This document shows positions 1-7,567 of a stretch of DNA of 64,000 nt, in pieces (the stretch's first letter is position 1; every line of letters begins with the position of its first letter). The notes under the pieces are model-generated. The model did not search any database and was not told the origin of the DNA. It saw nothing but the letters and a program-made list of their open reading frames with translations. A program made the translations under genes and the position numbers. The stretch is from Streptomyces sp. NRRL F-5123 (GTDB taxonomy: Bacteria; Actinomycetota; Actinomycetes; Streptomycetales; Streptomycetaceae): NCBI RefSeq assembly GCF_000721495.1, contig NZ_JOHY01000003.1, forward strand, positions 62,001 to 126,000, given 5' to 3'.

Positions 1-971
1 AGCTGCTCGCCAAGGGGCGGCTGAAGCAGGACGCCGCCAACCGCTACAAGGCGCTCGTGACCGGGCACCTGGACAAGGCGGCGGCCTTCGGGGACGCCGA
101 CTTCGTCATCGAGGCGGTCTTCGAGGAGATGGGCGTCAAGCAGCAGGTCTTCGCCGAGCTTGAGGCGGTGGTGCGCCCGGACGCGATCCTGGCGACCAAC
201 ACCTCGTCGCTGTCGGTGTCGGAGATGGCCGCGAAGCTGGAGCACCCCGAGCGGGTCGTCGGCTTCCACTTCTTCAACCCGGTCGCGATCCTGCCGCTGC
301 TGGAGATCGTCCGCGGCGAGACCACCGACGACGCGTCGCTCGCGACCGCCTTCGCCGTGGCCAGGAAGCTGAAGAAGACCGCGGTGCTGGTCAAGGACGC
401 GCCCGCCTTCGTGGTGAACCGCATCCTGACCCGCTTCATGGGCGAGATCCAGAACGTCATCGACGAGGGCACCCCGGTCGCCGTCGCCGAGAAGGCCGTG
501 GAGCCGCTGGGGCTGCCGATGTCGCCGCTGGTGCTGCTGGAGCTGGTCGGCCCGGCGATCGGCCTGCACGTCTCGGAGACCCTGCACGCCGCCTTCCCGG
601 ACCGCTTCACCGTCTCGCCGAACCTGGCGACCGTCGTCAAGGCCGGCAAGCGCGGCTTCTACGTCTACGACTCGGGCCGCCCCGAACTGGACCCGGAGGT
701 CGCCGCGCTGCTGGAGCAGGGCGACAGCGTCCTCACCGAGACGCAGGTGCGCGAACGGGTGCTGGACGCGGTGGCCCAGGAGATCGGGCTGATGCTCGAC
801 GAGGGCGTCGTCGCCGAGGCCCAGGACGTCGACCTGTGCCTCATCACGGGCGCCGGCTGGCCCTTCCACCTGGGCGGCATCACGCCGTACCTGGACCGCG
901 AGGGCGTCTCGCAGCGGGTGAACGGCAAGCCGTTCCTGGCGCCGGGCGTGGCGAGCGTGCCGGCCGTCTGA
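1..971 (+). CDS. 3-hydroxyacyl-CoA dehydrogenase (fatty-acid oxidation complex alpha subunit), C-terminal part
   Basis: This is the 3' part of a gene that begins before the window; the reading frame is open from base 3. It oxidises L-3-hydroxyacyl-CoA to 3-ketoacyl-CoA with NAD in beta-oxidation. The visible part carries the end of the Rossmann NAD domain (DADFVIEAVFEEM, then ATNTSSLSVSEMA), the catalytic-region motif VVGFHFFNPV, and the two C-terminal 3HCDH helical domains (DAPAFVVNRIL onward, about 190 residues). In Streptomyces this type is often fused to an N-terminal crotonase (FadB), but that part is outside the window, so the fusion is inferred. The gene ends with TGA and is followed within 15 bases by a strong hairpin shared with the converging gene on the other strand. 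Confidence 0.9.
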   Translation, partial: LLAKGRLKQDAANRYKALVTGHLDKAAAFGDADFVIEAVFEEMGVKQQVFAELEAVVRPDAILATNTSSLSVSEMAAKLEHPERVVGFHFFNPVAILPLLEIVRGETTDDASLATAFAVARKLKKTAVLVKDAPAFVVNRILTRFMGEIQNVIDEGTPVAVAEKAVEPLGLPMSPLVLLELVGPAIGLHVSETLHAAFPDRFTVSPNLATVVKAGKRGFYVYDSGRPELDPEVAALLEQGDSVLTETQVRERVLDAVAQEIGLMLDEGVVAEAQDVDLCLITGAGWPFHLGGITPYLDREGVSQRVNGKPFLAPGVASVPAV

Positions 972-985
972 CGGGCGGTACGCGA

Positions 986-1023
986 AAGGGGGGCCGGTCC
1001 ACCGCGGTGGACCGGCCCCCCTT
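986..1023. terminator. Bidirectional terminator between the dehydrogenase and the thioredoxin-fold gene
   Basis: A perfect 19-bp inverted repeat (986-1004 with 1005-1023, centre ACCGCGGT) lies between two converging genes. The arm ends in A's on one side and T's on the other, as expected for a factor-independent terminator working both ways. Confidence 0.85.
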
Positions 1024-1045
1024 CGTCATGCCTGCGCGCGGGCGG

Positions 1046-1906
1046 TCAGCTCGCCTCCGCCTGCGGGGTGGCCGTGCTCTTCGCGGCCCGCTCCGCCACG
1101 ACCTTGTCGACCTCGGCCTCGACCTGGGAGCGCAGCGTCGCCGGCGTCAGGTGGGTCTTGACGTCCTTGACCTGGACACCGTCGATGAGGACGACGGGCG
1201 CGGCTCCGTAACCGGAGGCGGTGAAGTCGCTCTGGGACTTCTTCACCCAGCCCGCGTGGTCGCGCTGCTCCACGCACGGCTCGAAGGTGCCGGCCTTGAT
1301 CTTGCCGGCCTTGCGGGCCAGCTTCTTCATCAGGCTCTCGCTCGCCAGCGCGTCGTCCTCGGGGTCGGTCGGCTGGACCTTCCACACCTCGGCGACGAAG
1401 CTGCTGAAGCGGCCCTGGTCCTGCGCGCACGCGGCGGCGTTGGCCGCCACCTCCGCTCCCGTGCCGCCGTACTGCGCGTCGGACGCGGTGACCAGGCGGT
1501 ACTGGAAGCGCACCTGCCCGGTGGCCAGCAGCTCCCGGACGGTCGCCGCGTACTCGTCCTGGAAGGCCTTGGCGTCGGGGCTGCGCAGATCCTCGAACAC
1601 GGTGACGGTGACCGGCACCGACGGGGCCACGGGGATGTCCAGGTTCGGGCCGCTGGGGGTGGCCGTCGGGGTCGCGCCGTCCTGCGCGGACTGCGGCTGC
1701 GCCGCGGCCACGGCGCCGGTGGGCTCCGAGACCTTGTCACCCTTGCCGGCCCGGACATGGGCGCCGATCAGCGCGGAGACGCCGAAGACGACGACCATGG
1801 CCGTTATCCCCACCGCGTACGGCCGCAGCCGGGCGACGGGGCCCTTGCGCTGCTTCTTCGGGGCTGCCGAACCGCCCTTGGTGTCGGGCCCCTTGGACTC
1901 CGTCAT
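1046..1906 (-). CDS. Membrane-anchored DsbA/thioredoxin-fold protein lacking the CxxC motif
   Basis: This 286-residue protein has a basic N-terminus, one transmembrane segment at about residues 28-48 (GITAMVVVFGVSALIGA), a Pro/Ala/Thr linker, and an extracytoplasmic DsbA-like fold starting at VTVTVFEDLRSPDAKAF. In redox-active relatives that position reads as an acidic residue followed by CPxC; here it is SPDA, so both active-site cysteines are missing. The cis-Pro loop is kept as GAAPVVLIDG. Two other Cys (AAACAQDQG, TFEPCVEQ) remain. The start chosen has GAGGTGG about 8 bases upstream; an earlier in-frame start at 1954 lacks such support. It may be a chaperone or a structural relative rather than an oxidoreductase; its partner is unknown. 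Confidence 0.8.
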   Translation of the reverse strand: MTESKGPDTKGGSAAPKKQRKGPVARLRPYAVGITAMVVVFGVSALIGAHVRAGKGDKVSEPTGAVAAAQPQSAQDGATPTATPSGPNLDIPVAPSVPVTVTVFEDLRSPDAKAFQDEYAATVRELLATGQVRFQYRLVTASDAQYGGTGAEVAANAAACAQDQGRFSSFVAEVWKVQPTDPEDDALASESLMKKLARKAGKIKAGTFEPCVEQRDHAGWVKKSQSDFTASGYGAAPVVLIDGVQVKDVKTHLTPATLRSQVEAEVDKVVAERAAKSTATPQAEAS

Positions 1907-1966
1907 TGCTACGCCACCTCGATCATCCGCACTGCCTTCGCGCATTTCTACCATCGGCCGCGCGCG

Positions 1967-1988
1967 CCCGGGAAACGGGGTTCCCGGG
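1967..1988 (-). terminator. Probable terminator downstream of dxs
   Basis: CCCGGGAA and TTCCCGGG form an 8-bp stem with a 6-base loop, 28 bases after the dxs stop codon. There is no T run, which is common for streptomycete terminators. Confidence 0.45.
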
Positions 1989-2015
1989 GGACGCGGGCCG
2001 CGGCGGGGCCGGGGG

Positions 2016-3735
2016 TCAGCCCGCCTCGGGCTCGGCGGACACCGTCTCGGCGGCCTCGTCGGCGAAGCGCCCGTCGATGGTCGCCACCACGCCCGTGACC
2101 TGGCGTGCGACGGCCGGCGCGGTCAGGCCGACGGCGGCCAGCACGTCCTTGCGGGAGCCGTGCTCCAGGAAGCGCTGCGGGATGCCGAAGTCCCGCAGCG
2201 GCACGTCCACCTCGGCGTCGCGAAGCGCCTGGGCGACGGCCGAGCCGACACCGCCGGCCCGCCCGTTGTCCTCGACGGTGACGACGAGCCGGTGCCGGGC
2301 CGCGAGCGCCGGCAGCTCGGCATCGACCGGCTTGACCCAGCGCGGGTCGACGACGGTGCTGGTGATGCCCTGGGCGTCGAGCAGCGTGGCGACCTCCAGG
2401 CACATCGGGGCCAGCGCGCCGACCGACACCAGCAGCACGTCGGGCCGCTCGCCGCCGGACGGCTCGCGCAGCACGTCCATGCCGCCGATCCGGCCGACCG
2501 CGGGCACCGAGGGGCCGACCGCGCCCTTGGAGTAGCGGACCACGGTGGGGGCGTCGCGGACCTCGACGGCTTCCCGCAGCTGCGCCCGCACCTGCTCGGC
2601 GTCGCGCGGGGCGGCGATCCGCAGGTCCGGGACGACCTGCAGGATCGACATGTCCCACATGCCGTTGTGCGAGGGCCCGTCGCTGCCGGTGACGCCGGCC
2701 CGGTCCAGGACGAAGGTGACGCCGCACTTGTGCAGGGCGACGTCCATCAGCACCTGGTCGAAGGCGCGGTTGAGGAAGGTCGCTCCAGTCGGCGCCGCCC
2801 TCGGACAGCGGCAGGCCGGTGTCGGGGTGGATCGGGCCGATGCCGTGGAAGCGGTCGGTGCGGTCCCGCTCGGCCGGGGTGTAGCCGTGGCCCTTCTCGG
2901 TGATGCAGTGCACCAGGACGGGCCCGTGGAAGCGCTTGGCGCGCTGGAGGGCGGACTCCACGGCCTCGACGTCGTGGCCGTCGATCGGGCCGAGGTACTT
3001 CAGGCCCAGGTCCTCGAACATGCCCTGCGGGGTGATGAAGTCCTTCAGGCCCTTCTTGGCGCCGTGCAGCGTCTCGTAGAGCGGGCGGCCGATGAGCGGG
3101 GTGCGCTCCAGCACCTCCTTGGTGCGGGCGAGGAACTGCTCGTAGCCGTCGGTGGTGCGCAGCGTGGCCAGGTGGTTGGCGAGGCCGCCGATGGTGGGCG
3201 AGTACGACCACTCGTTGTCGTTGACGACGATGACGAGCGGGCGGTCCTTGGCCGCGGCGATGTTGTTGAGCGCCTCCCAGGCCATGCCGCCGGTGAGCGC
3301 CCCGTCGCCGATGACGGCCACCACGTGGTCGTCGCGGCGCAGCAGCTCGTTGGCCTTGGCCAGCCCGTCGGCCCAGCCCAGCACCGTGGAGGCGTGGCTG
3401 TTCTCGATCACGTCGTGCTCGGACTCGGCCCGCGAGGGGTAGCCCGACAGGCCGCCGGTGCTCTTGAGCCGGCTGAAGTCCTGCCGTCCGGTCAGCAGCT
3501 TGTGGACGTAGGCCTGGTGCCCGGTGTCGAAGAGGATGCGGTCGCGCGGGGAGTCGAAGACCCGGTGCAGGGCCACGGTCAGCTCCACGACGCCCAGGTT
3601 GGGGCCGAGGTGGCCGCCGGTCTTCGAGACCGCGTCGACGAGGAAGGAGCGGATCTCGGCGGACAGCTCCACGAGCTGCTGCGGGCTGAGCCGGTCGAGG
3701 TCGCGCGGTCCGTTGATACGGGTCAGCAGTGCCAC
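2016..3735 (-). pseudogene. dxs: 1-deoxy-D-xylulose-5-phosphate synthase with internal deletion and frameshift
   Basis: DXS condenses pyruvate and glyceraldehyde-3-phosphate (ThDP-dependent), the first MEP-pathway step. The N-terminal half is intact from a GTG with a strong AAGGAGG 5 bases upstream: [14 protein letters not shown], the ThDP-binding region [17 protein letters not shown], and so on to EGGADWS. At 2784/2783 the frame breaks: the next codons in the other frame read [19 protein letters not shown] and continue with a normal C-terminal half to the stop at 2016. In the family about 70 residues lie between these two points, including the IAEQH motif whose Glu activates ThDP (Glu370 in E. 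coli). They are absent, and the loss is not a multiple of three. About 315 plus 256 residues remain of a usual 630-650. As written it cannot make active enzyme. It is either a real pseudogene or a local assembly/sequencing deletion; the surrounding codons look undecayed, which favours something recent or artefactual. Confidence 0.85.
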
Positions 3736-3929
3736 CCGTTCCTCCTTAGCCTGTCGCTCCCGGCCGATCTGGCCTTCGCAAGAGTCTAATGTTCGGGTTA
3801 CCGGCGCGTCGGGCGCCCCGTGCGATGTCCGTCACGCGCCGCGCCCGCGGGCCCCCGGCGGCGTGTCGGCGCCCCCACCCGGGCCCCGACCCCGTATCCC
3901 CCGTACGCCCGCACGGCCCCGGAAACGGC

Positions 3930-3973
3930 GGACCGCCGGGCGGACCTGGGGTTCCAGGTCCGCCCGGCGGTCC
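3930..3973 (-). terminator. Terminator of the xylFGH operon
   Basis: A perfect 20-bp stem (3930-3949 with 3954-3973) with the tetraloop GGTT begins 20 bases after the xylH stop. It separates the sugar operon from dxs on the same strand. Confidence 0.85.
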
Positions 3974-3992
3974 GGGTGGTGCGTGCCGCGGG

Positions 3993-5276
3993 TCAGGCGC
4001 GGCCGGAGCTGCGCTGGGTGCGGCGCGAGATCGAGTCGACGACCACGGCGGCGAGCAGCACCGCGCCGGTGATCATGTCGTTGATCGAGTCGTCCTTGTT
4101 CAGCAGGTTCAGGCCCATCTGGATGGACTCGATGACCAGCATGCCCAGCAGCGCCGACCAGACGCTGCCGCGCCCGCCGAAGAGGCTGGTGCCGCCGATG
4201 ACGGCTGCCGCGATGGCGAGCATCAGCAGGTTGCCGCTGCCGGCCTGGAGCGTCGCGGTGTACTGCTGGGCGGCCAGGAAGAGGCCGCCGAGGGCCGCGA
4301 AGAAGCCGGAGATCGCGAAGACCGATATCCGGACCATCGCCACGTTGATACCGGCGCGGCGGGCGGCCTCGATGCCACCGCCGACCGCGAAGATCTTGCG
4401 GCCGTAGGTGGTGCGGCGCAGCACGAAGTCGCAGATCACCAGCGCGGCCAGGAAGATCACCAGGGAGTTCGGCACGCCGGAGGACTTGTTCAGCACGTAC
4501 GCCGACACGTAGGCGACGACCGCGAGCGCGACCGTGCGGAAGAGGATCTCGCTGGTGGGCCGGTAGGGCACCGAGGCCTTGCGGCGGCGCTGCTGCTCGA
4601 TGACCGAGCCGACCAGCAGGGCGGCGACGGCGAGCGTGGCGAGGATGTACGCGCCGGCGATGCTCTGGTTCATGAAGAAGGAGCGCTGGCCCAGGGTGTG
4701 CAGCAGGCCCTTGTCCTGGATCGTGAGGCTGCCGGTGCTACGCAGCAGGTACTTCATGACGCCCGCCCAGCCGAGGAAGCCGGCCAGGGTGACGACGAAC
4801 GCCGGGACGCCGATCTTGGCGAAGAAGAAGCCGTGGAAGGCGCCGATGACGATGCCGGTGAGCAGCGTCAGGAGGACTGCCAGGGTGGGGTTGACCCCGT
4901 GCTGGACGGTCAGGATGGCGAAGACCGTGGAGGCCAGACCGCTGACCGAGCCGACCGCCAGGTCGATCTCGCCGAGCAGCAGCACGAAGACCAGGCCGAT
5001 CGACAGCATGCCCGTACCGGCCATGAAGAAGCCGATGTTGACCATGTTCTGGGAGCTCAGGAACAGGCTGTTCTGGACCTGGAAGACGGTCCAGATGATG
5101 ATCAGCGCGACGATCACCGGGAGCGAGCCCAGCTCGCCGCCCTTCAGCTTGCGCTTGAACTCCGTGATGTAGCCCTTGAAGCCCTCTTCCCGGACCAGCA
5201 GCCGGGGGTCGACGGTCGCGACCGCCGGCGGCGGCACCTCGTCCACCGGCTTGCTCATCGTGGTCTTGTCGCTCAC
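3993..5276 (-). CDS. xylH: Xylose-type ABC transporter permease
   Basis: This is an integral membrane permease of 427 residues in the CUT2/ribose-xylose class (BPD_transp_2 fold), which forms the sugar channel with XylG and XylF. After a cytoplasmic N-terminus of about 55 residues there are about ten hydrophobic segments, for example SLPVIVALIIIWTVFQV and MLSIGLVFVLLLGEIDLAVG. The family signature GGIEAARRAGINV, which contacts the ATPase, lies in the last third. Its GTG start overlaps the xylG stop by 4 bases (GTGA), so translation is coupled. Streptomyces relatives are the xylose transporter permeases of the Rok7B7 regulon; other pentoses or ribose cannot be excluded from sequence. Confidence 0.9.
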   Translation of the reverse strand: MSDKTTMSKPVDEVPPPAVATVDPRLLVREEGFKGYITEFKRKLKGGELGSLPVIVALIIIWTVFQVQNSLFLSSQNMVNIGFFMAGTGMLSIGLVFVLLLGEIDLAVGSVSGLASTVFAILTVQHGVNPTLAVLLTLLTGIVIGAFHGFFFAKIGVPAFVVTLAGFLGWAGVMKYLLRSTGSLTIQDKGLLHTLGQRSFFMNQSIAGAYILATLAVAALLVGSVIEQQRRRKASVPYRPTSEILFRTVALAVVAYVSAYVLNKSSGVPNSLVIFLAALVICDFVLRRTTYGRKIFAVGGGIEAARRAGINVAMVRISVFAISGFFAALGGLFLAAQQYTATLQAGSGNLLMLAIAAAVIGGTSLFGGRGSVWSALLGMLVIESIQMGLNLLNKDDSINDMITGAVLLAAVVVDSISRRTQRSSGRA

Positions 5277-6052
5277 TGGGCTGCCTCCGCGTTGCGCGCC
5301 AGACGGCGGGTCACGGCGTTGTCCGTGGCGCCGGTGATGGCCGCGATGATCTCTTCGTTGGTGGTGTCCTTGACCGGGAAGGCACCGTTGTTCCTGCCGA
5401 GGCGCAGCACGTGAACGGTGTCGCAGACCGCCATGACGTCAGCCATGTTGTGGCTGATCAGGATGACGCCGAGGTTGCGCTCACGCAGCCGCTCGACGAG
5501 GTCCAGGACCTGCGCCGTCTGCTCGACACCGAGGGCGGCCGTCGGCTCGTCGAGGATGACGACCTTGGGGTCGCCGATCAGCGCGCGGGCGATGGCCACG
5601 ACCTGCCGCTGGCCACCGGAGAGGCTCGCGATCGGGATCCGGACGCTGGGGATCCGGATGGACAGTGTGTTCAGAAGTTCGCGGGAGCGCTGTTCCATCG
5701 TGACCTCGTCGAGGCTGCCGAAGCGCAGCAGCTCCCGGCCGAGGTACAGGTTCCCGACGACGTCGAGGTTGTCGCAGAGCGCGAGGTCCTGGTAGACGGT
5801 CGCGATGCCGAGCTGCTGGGCGTCCTGCGGGCGGTTGATGTGCACCGACCGCCCCTCCCACTCGATGACGCCCTCGTCCACGGGGTGCACGCCCGCGATG
5901 GTCTTGACCAGAGTTGACTTTCCGGCGCCGTTGTCGCCCACCAGGGCGACCACTTCTCCGGGGTGAACCTCCAGATCGACATCGGTGAGGGCCTGGACCG
6001 CACCGAATCGCTTGGAGACTCCGCGCAACGCCAGCACGGGCGTAGCGGACAC
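5273..6052 (-). CDS. xylG: Xylose-type ABC transporter ATP-binding protein
   Basis: This 259-residue single ABC cassette energises the XylFH importer. Walker A is GDNGAGKST, the Q-loop is TVYQDLALC, the signature is LSGGQRQ, Walker B is VVILDEPTAALG and the switch His is in LISHNM. E. coli XylG is a tandem of two cassettes; this one is single, as usual in Streptomyces. I chose the GTG at 6052 because AAGGAG stands 9 bases before it; the ATG at 6061 follows that sequence with no spacing, and longer extensions toward 6133 are not family-like. The 273-base gap to xylF holds two inverted repeats that may lower expression relative to the binding protein. Confidence 0.9.
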   Translation of the reverse strand: MSATPVLALRGVSKRFGAVQALTDVDLEVHPGEVVALVGDNGAGKSTLVKTIAGVHPVDEGVIEWEGRSVHINRPQDAQQLGIATVYQDLALCDNLDVVGNLYLGRELLRFGSLDEVTMEQRSRELLNTLSIRIPSVRIPIASLSGGQRQVVAIARALIGDPKVVILDEPTAALGVEQTAQVLDLVERLRERNLGVILISHNMADVMAVCDTVHVLRLGRNNGAFPVKDTTNEEIIAAITGATDNAVTRRLARNAEAAQ

Positions 6053-6151
6053 GTGAACCATCTCCTTCGCCGCCTGACCGGCGGGGATGCCGCGTACTGC
6101 GTCGAACAGCCGCGGAGGGATTGCGCAATGCACGGGTTACAAGATTACAAA

Positions 6152-6182
6152 GTGAACGGGGAACGGGTAGACCCCCGTTCAC
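6152..6182. promoter_or_regulatory. Inverted repeat 100 bases upstream of xylG
   Basis: GTGAACGGGG (6152-6161) and CCCCGTTCAC (6173-6182) are perfect 10-base arms separated by 11 bases. On the operon strand the second arm is followed by TTTGTAATCTTGTAA. It could be an operator, an intergenic attenuator or a processing hairpin; the sequence does not decide. Confidence 0.5.
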
Positions 6183-6214
6183 GAAAGCTCCGGCCGCAAG
6201 CGTTTCCGTCCGGC

Positions 6215-6252
6215 GCCCGCCCCGTTAGCGGGGTGTTTTGTGCGGGGCGGGC
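6215..6252 (-). other. Intercistronic stem-loop between xylF and xylG
   Basis: GCCCGCCCCG (6215-6224) pairs with CGGGGCGGGC (6243-6252) over a loop of 18 bases; a shorter alternative CCCCG/CGGGG hairpin nests inside. Such hairpins after a binding-protein gene often protect its mRNA or reduce read-through, giving more binding protein than membrane components. That role is inferred. Confidence 0.55.
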
Positions 6253-6325
6253 ACCGGACAGGTTCACGGGGACGGTTCAGGCCGTGGGATCGGCGCGGAC
6301 CGTGCGGACCGGATGTGCCGTCGGG

Positions 6326-7426
6326 TCAGTTGATGCCGGCGGCGGTGCACTTGGCGGCGTAGTCCGCGGTGCAGATCTGGGCGGCGGTGTACAGGCCGTC
6401 CTTGACGACCGTGTCCTTGATGTTGGCCACGGTGACCGAGGTCGCCGGCAGGAGCTTGGCGGGCACCTCGGTGCCGGTCAGCTGCTTGGCGGTGGCGTCC
6501 GCGACGGTCTTGAAGTCCTTGCCCTGGAGCAGGTCGACCGCGATCTCGGCGGCGGCGTCGGCCTCCGGCTGGTAGGCCTTGTAGATCGTGGCGGTCTGGG
6601 TGCCCGCCAGGATCCGCTGCAGACCGTCGAGCTCGGCGTCCTGGCCGGTGAGCGGCGGGTTGATGCCCGCACCCTTGAGGGCGGTCGCGACACCGCCGGC
6701 CATGCCGTCGTTGGCGGAGTAGACGCCGGCGATCTTGTCCTTGCCGATGAGCTGGATGGCGGCCGTCATCTTCTGGTTGGCGATGTCGCCCTTCCACAGA
6801 CCCGACTGCTCGTAGGCGATCTTCACCTTGCCGTCGAGGACCTTGTGCGCGCCTGCCTTGAACATGGCGGCGTTCGGGTCGGCGGGGTCACCGTCGATCA
6901 TGACAACGTTGGCAGACGGCGTCGCCTTGGAACCCATCGCGTCGAGCAGCGCCTGGCCCTGCAGCTCGCCGATCTTCTCGTTGTCGTAGGAGACGTACGC
7001 GTCGATCGGGCCCTCGGCGAGGCGGTCGTAGGCGACGATCTTGATACCCTTGGCCTTCGCCGCCTGGATCGACGACTTGATGCCCTTGGAGTCCTGCGCG
7101 TCCACGATCAGGACCTTGACGCCCTTGGCGATCATGGTGCTGACCTGCTGCGCCTGCTTGGCCGGGTCGGCCGCGGCGTTCGCGTACTCGACCGAGCAGT
7201 CGGGACACAGCTCGTTGATCTTGTTGGTGATCAGCGGGCGGTCGAACTTCTCGTAGCGCGTGGTCGCGTTCTCCGGGAGCAGCAGGCCGATCGACTTGCC
7301 GGCACCACCCTTGGACGCCTTGTCGGAGCCCTTGTCGTCGCCGCCGGCCTTGCCGCACGCCGCCATGCCGAGGGCGAGCGAAACGGCCGCCGTGCCGATG
7401 ACGATCCGACGCGTCATTGCGTTCAT
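6326..7426 (-). CDS. xylF: Xylose-type ABC transporter substrate-binding lipoprotein
   Basis: This 366-residue lipoprotein captures the sugar outside the membrane. A signal peptide ends in the lipobox GMAAC, followed by a Gly/Lys/Asp-rich linker. The periplasmic-binding-protein type-1 fold then starts at KSIGLLLPENATTRYEKFDRP. Features of the XylF/RbsB class include SVEYANAAADPAKQAQQ, VLIVDAQDSKGI, VAYDRLAEGPIDAYVSYDN and GVYSANDGMAGG. The ATG at 7426 has GGGAGG 9 bases upstream; the reading frame is open further to 7507 without a better site. It is first in xylFGH, just downstream of rok7B7 on the same strand, and probably has its own promoter in the 139-base gap. Confidence 0.9.
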   Translation of the reverse strand: MNAMTRRIVIGTAAVSLALGMAACGKAGGDDKGSDKASKGGAGKSIGLLLPENATTRYEKFDRPLITNKINELCPDCSVEYANAAADPAKQAQQVSTMIAKGVKVLIVDAQDSKGIKSSIQAAKAKGIKIVAYDRLAEGPIDAYVSYDNEKIGELQGQALLDAMGSKATPSANVVMIDGDPADPNAAMFKAGAHKVLDGKVKIAYEQSGLWKGDIANQKMTAAIQLIGKDKIAGVYSANDGMAGGVATALKGAGINPPLTGQDAELDGLQRILAGTQTATIYKAYQPEADAAAEIAVDLLQGKDFKTVADATAKQLTGTEVPAKLLPATSVTVANIKDTVVKDGLYTAAQICTADYAAKCTAAGIN

Positions 7427-7501
7427 CTGAGGTTGCCTCCCTGACAGGGCCGCAACACCGCGGCCGAGGTGGACGTGAGTCAACTCCGGCCGACGGCCTG
7501 T

Positions 7502-7523
7502 CGTCAAGAAGTAAACACTTAAC
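7502..7523 (-). promoter_or_regulatory. Candidate xylF promoter -35 element with adjacent ROK-type operator half
   Basis: On the operon strand TTGACG (7507-7502) is a plausible -35. Next to it lies the + strand sequence AAACACTTAAC (7513-7523), which recurs with one change (AAACACTCAAC) in the rok7B7 upstream region at 8925-8915. The matching -10 is poor, so the promoter part is tentative; the shared motif is seen directly. Confidence 0.4.
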
Positions 7524-7553
7524 GAGATGGCAACGGCGCGTTTCGTTAGCAGT

Positions 7554-7567
7554 GTGAACGCTCAGTT
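7554..7567. promoter_or_regulatory. GTGAACnCTnAGTT element at the end of rok7B7
   Basis: GTGAACGCTCAGTT overlaps the rok7B7 stop codon and lies upstream of xylF. The same pattern, GTGAACTCTAAGTT, is at 8904-8917 upstream of rok7B7. Finding both this pattern and the AAACACTYAAC motif at the two loci suggests a common regulator, with Rok7B7 the obvious candidate. Confidence 0.35.

Noticed and set aside
2747..3211. Alternative minus-strand frame through the middle of dxs
   Set aside because: Its translation is out of the DXS frame and low complexity; it does not supply the missing residues.
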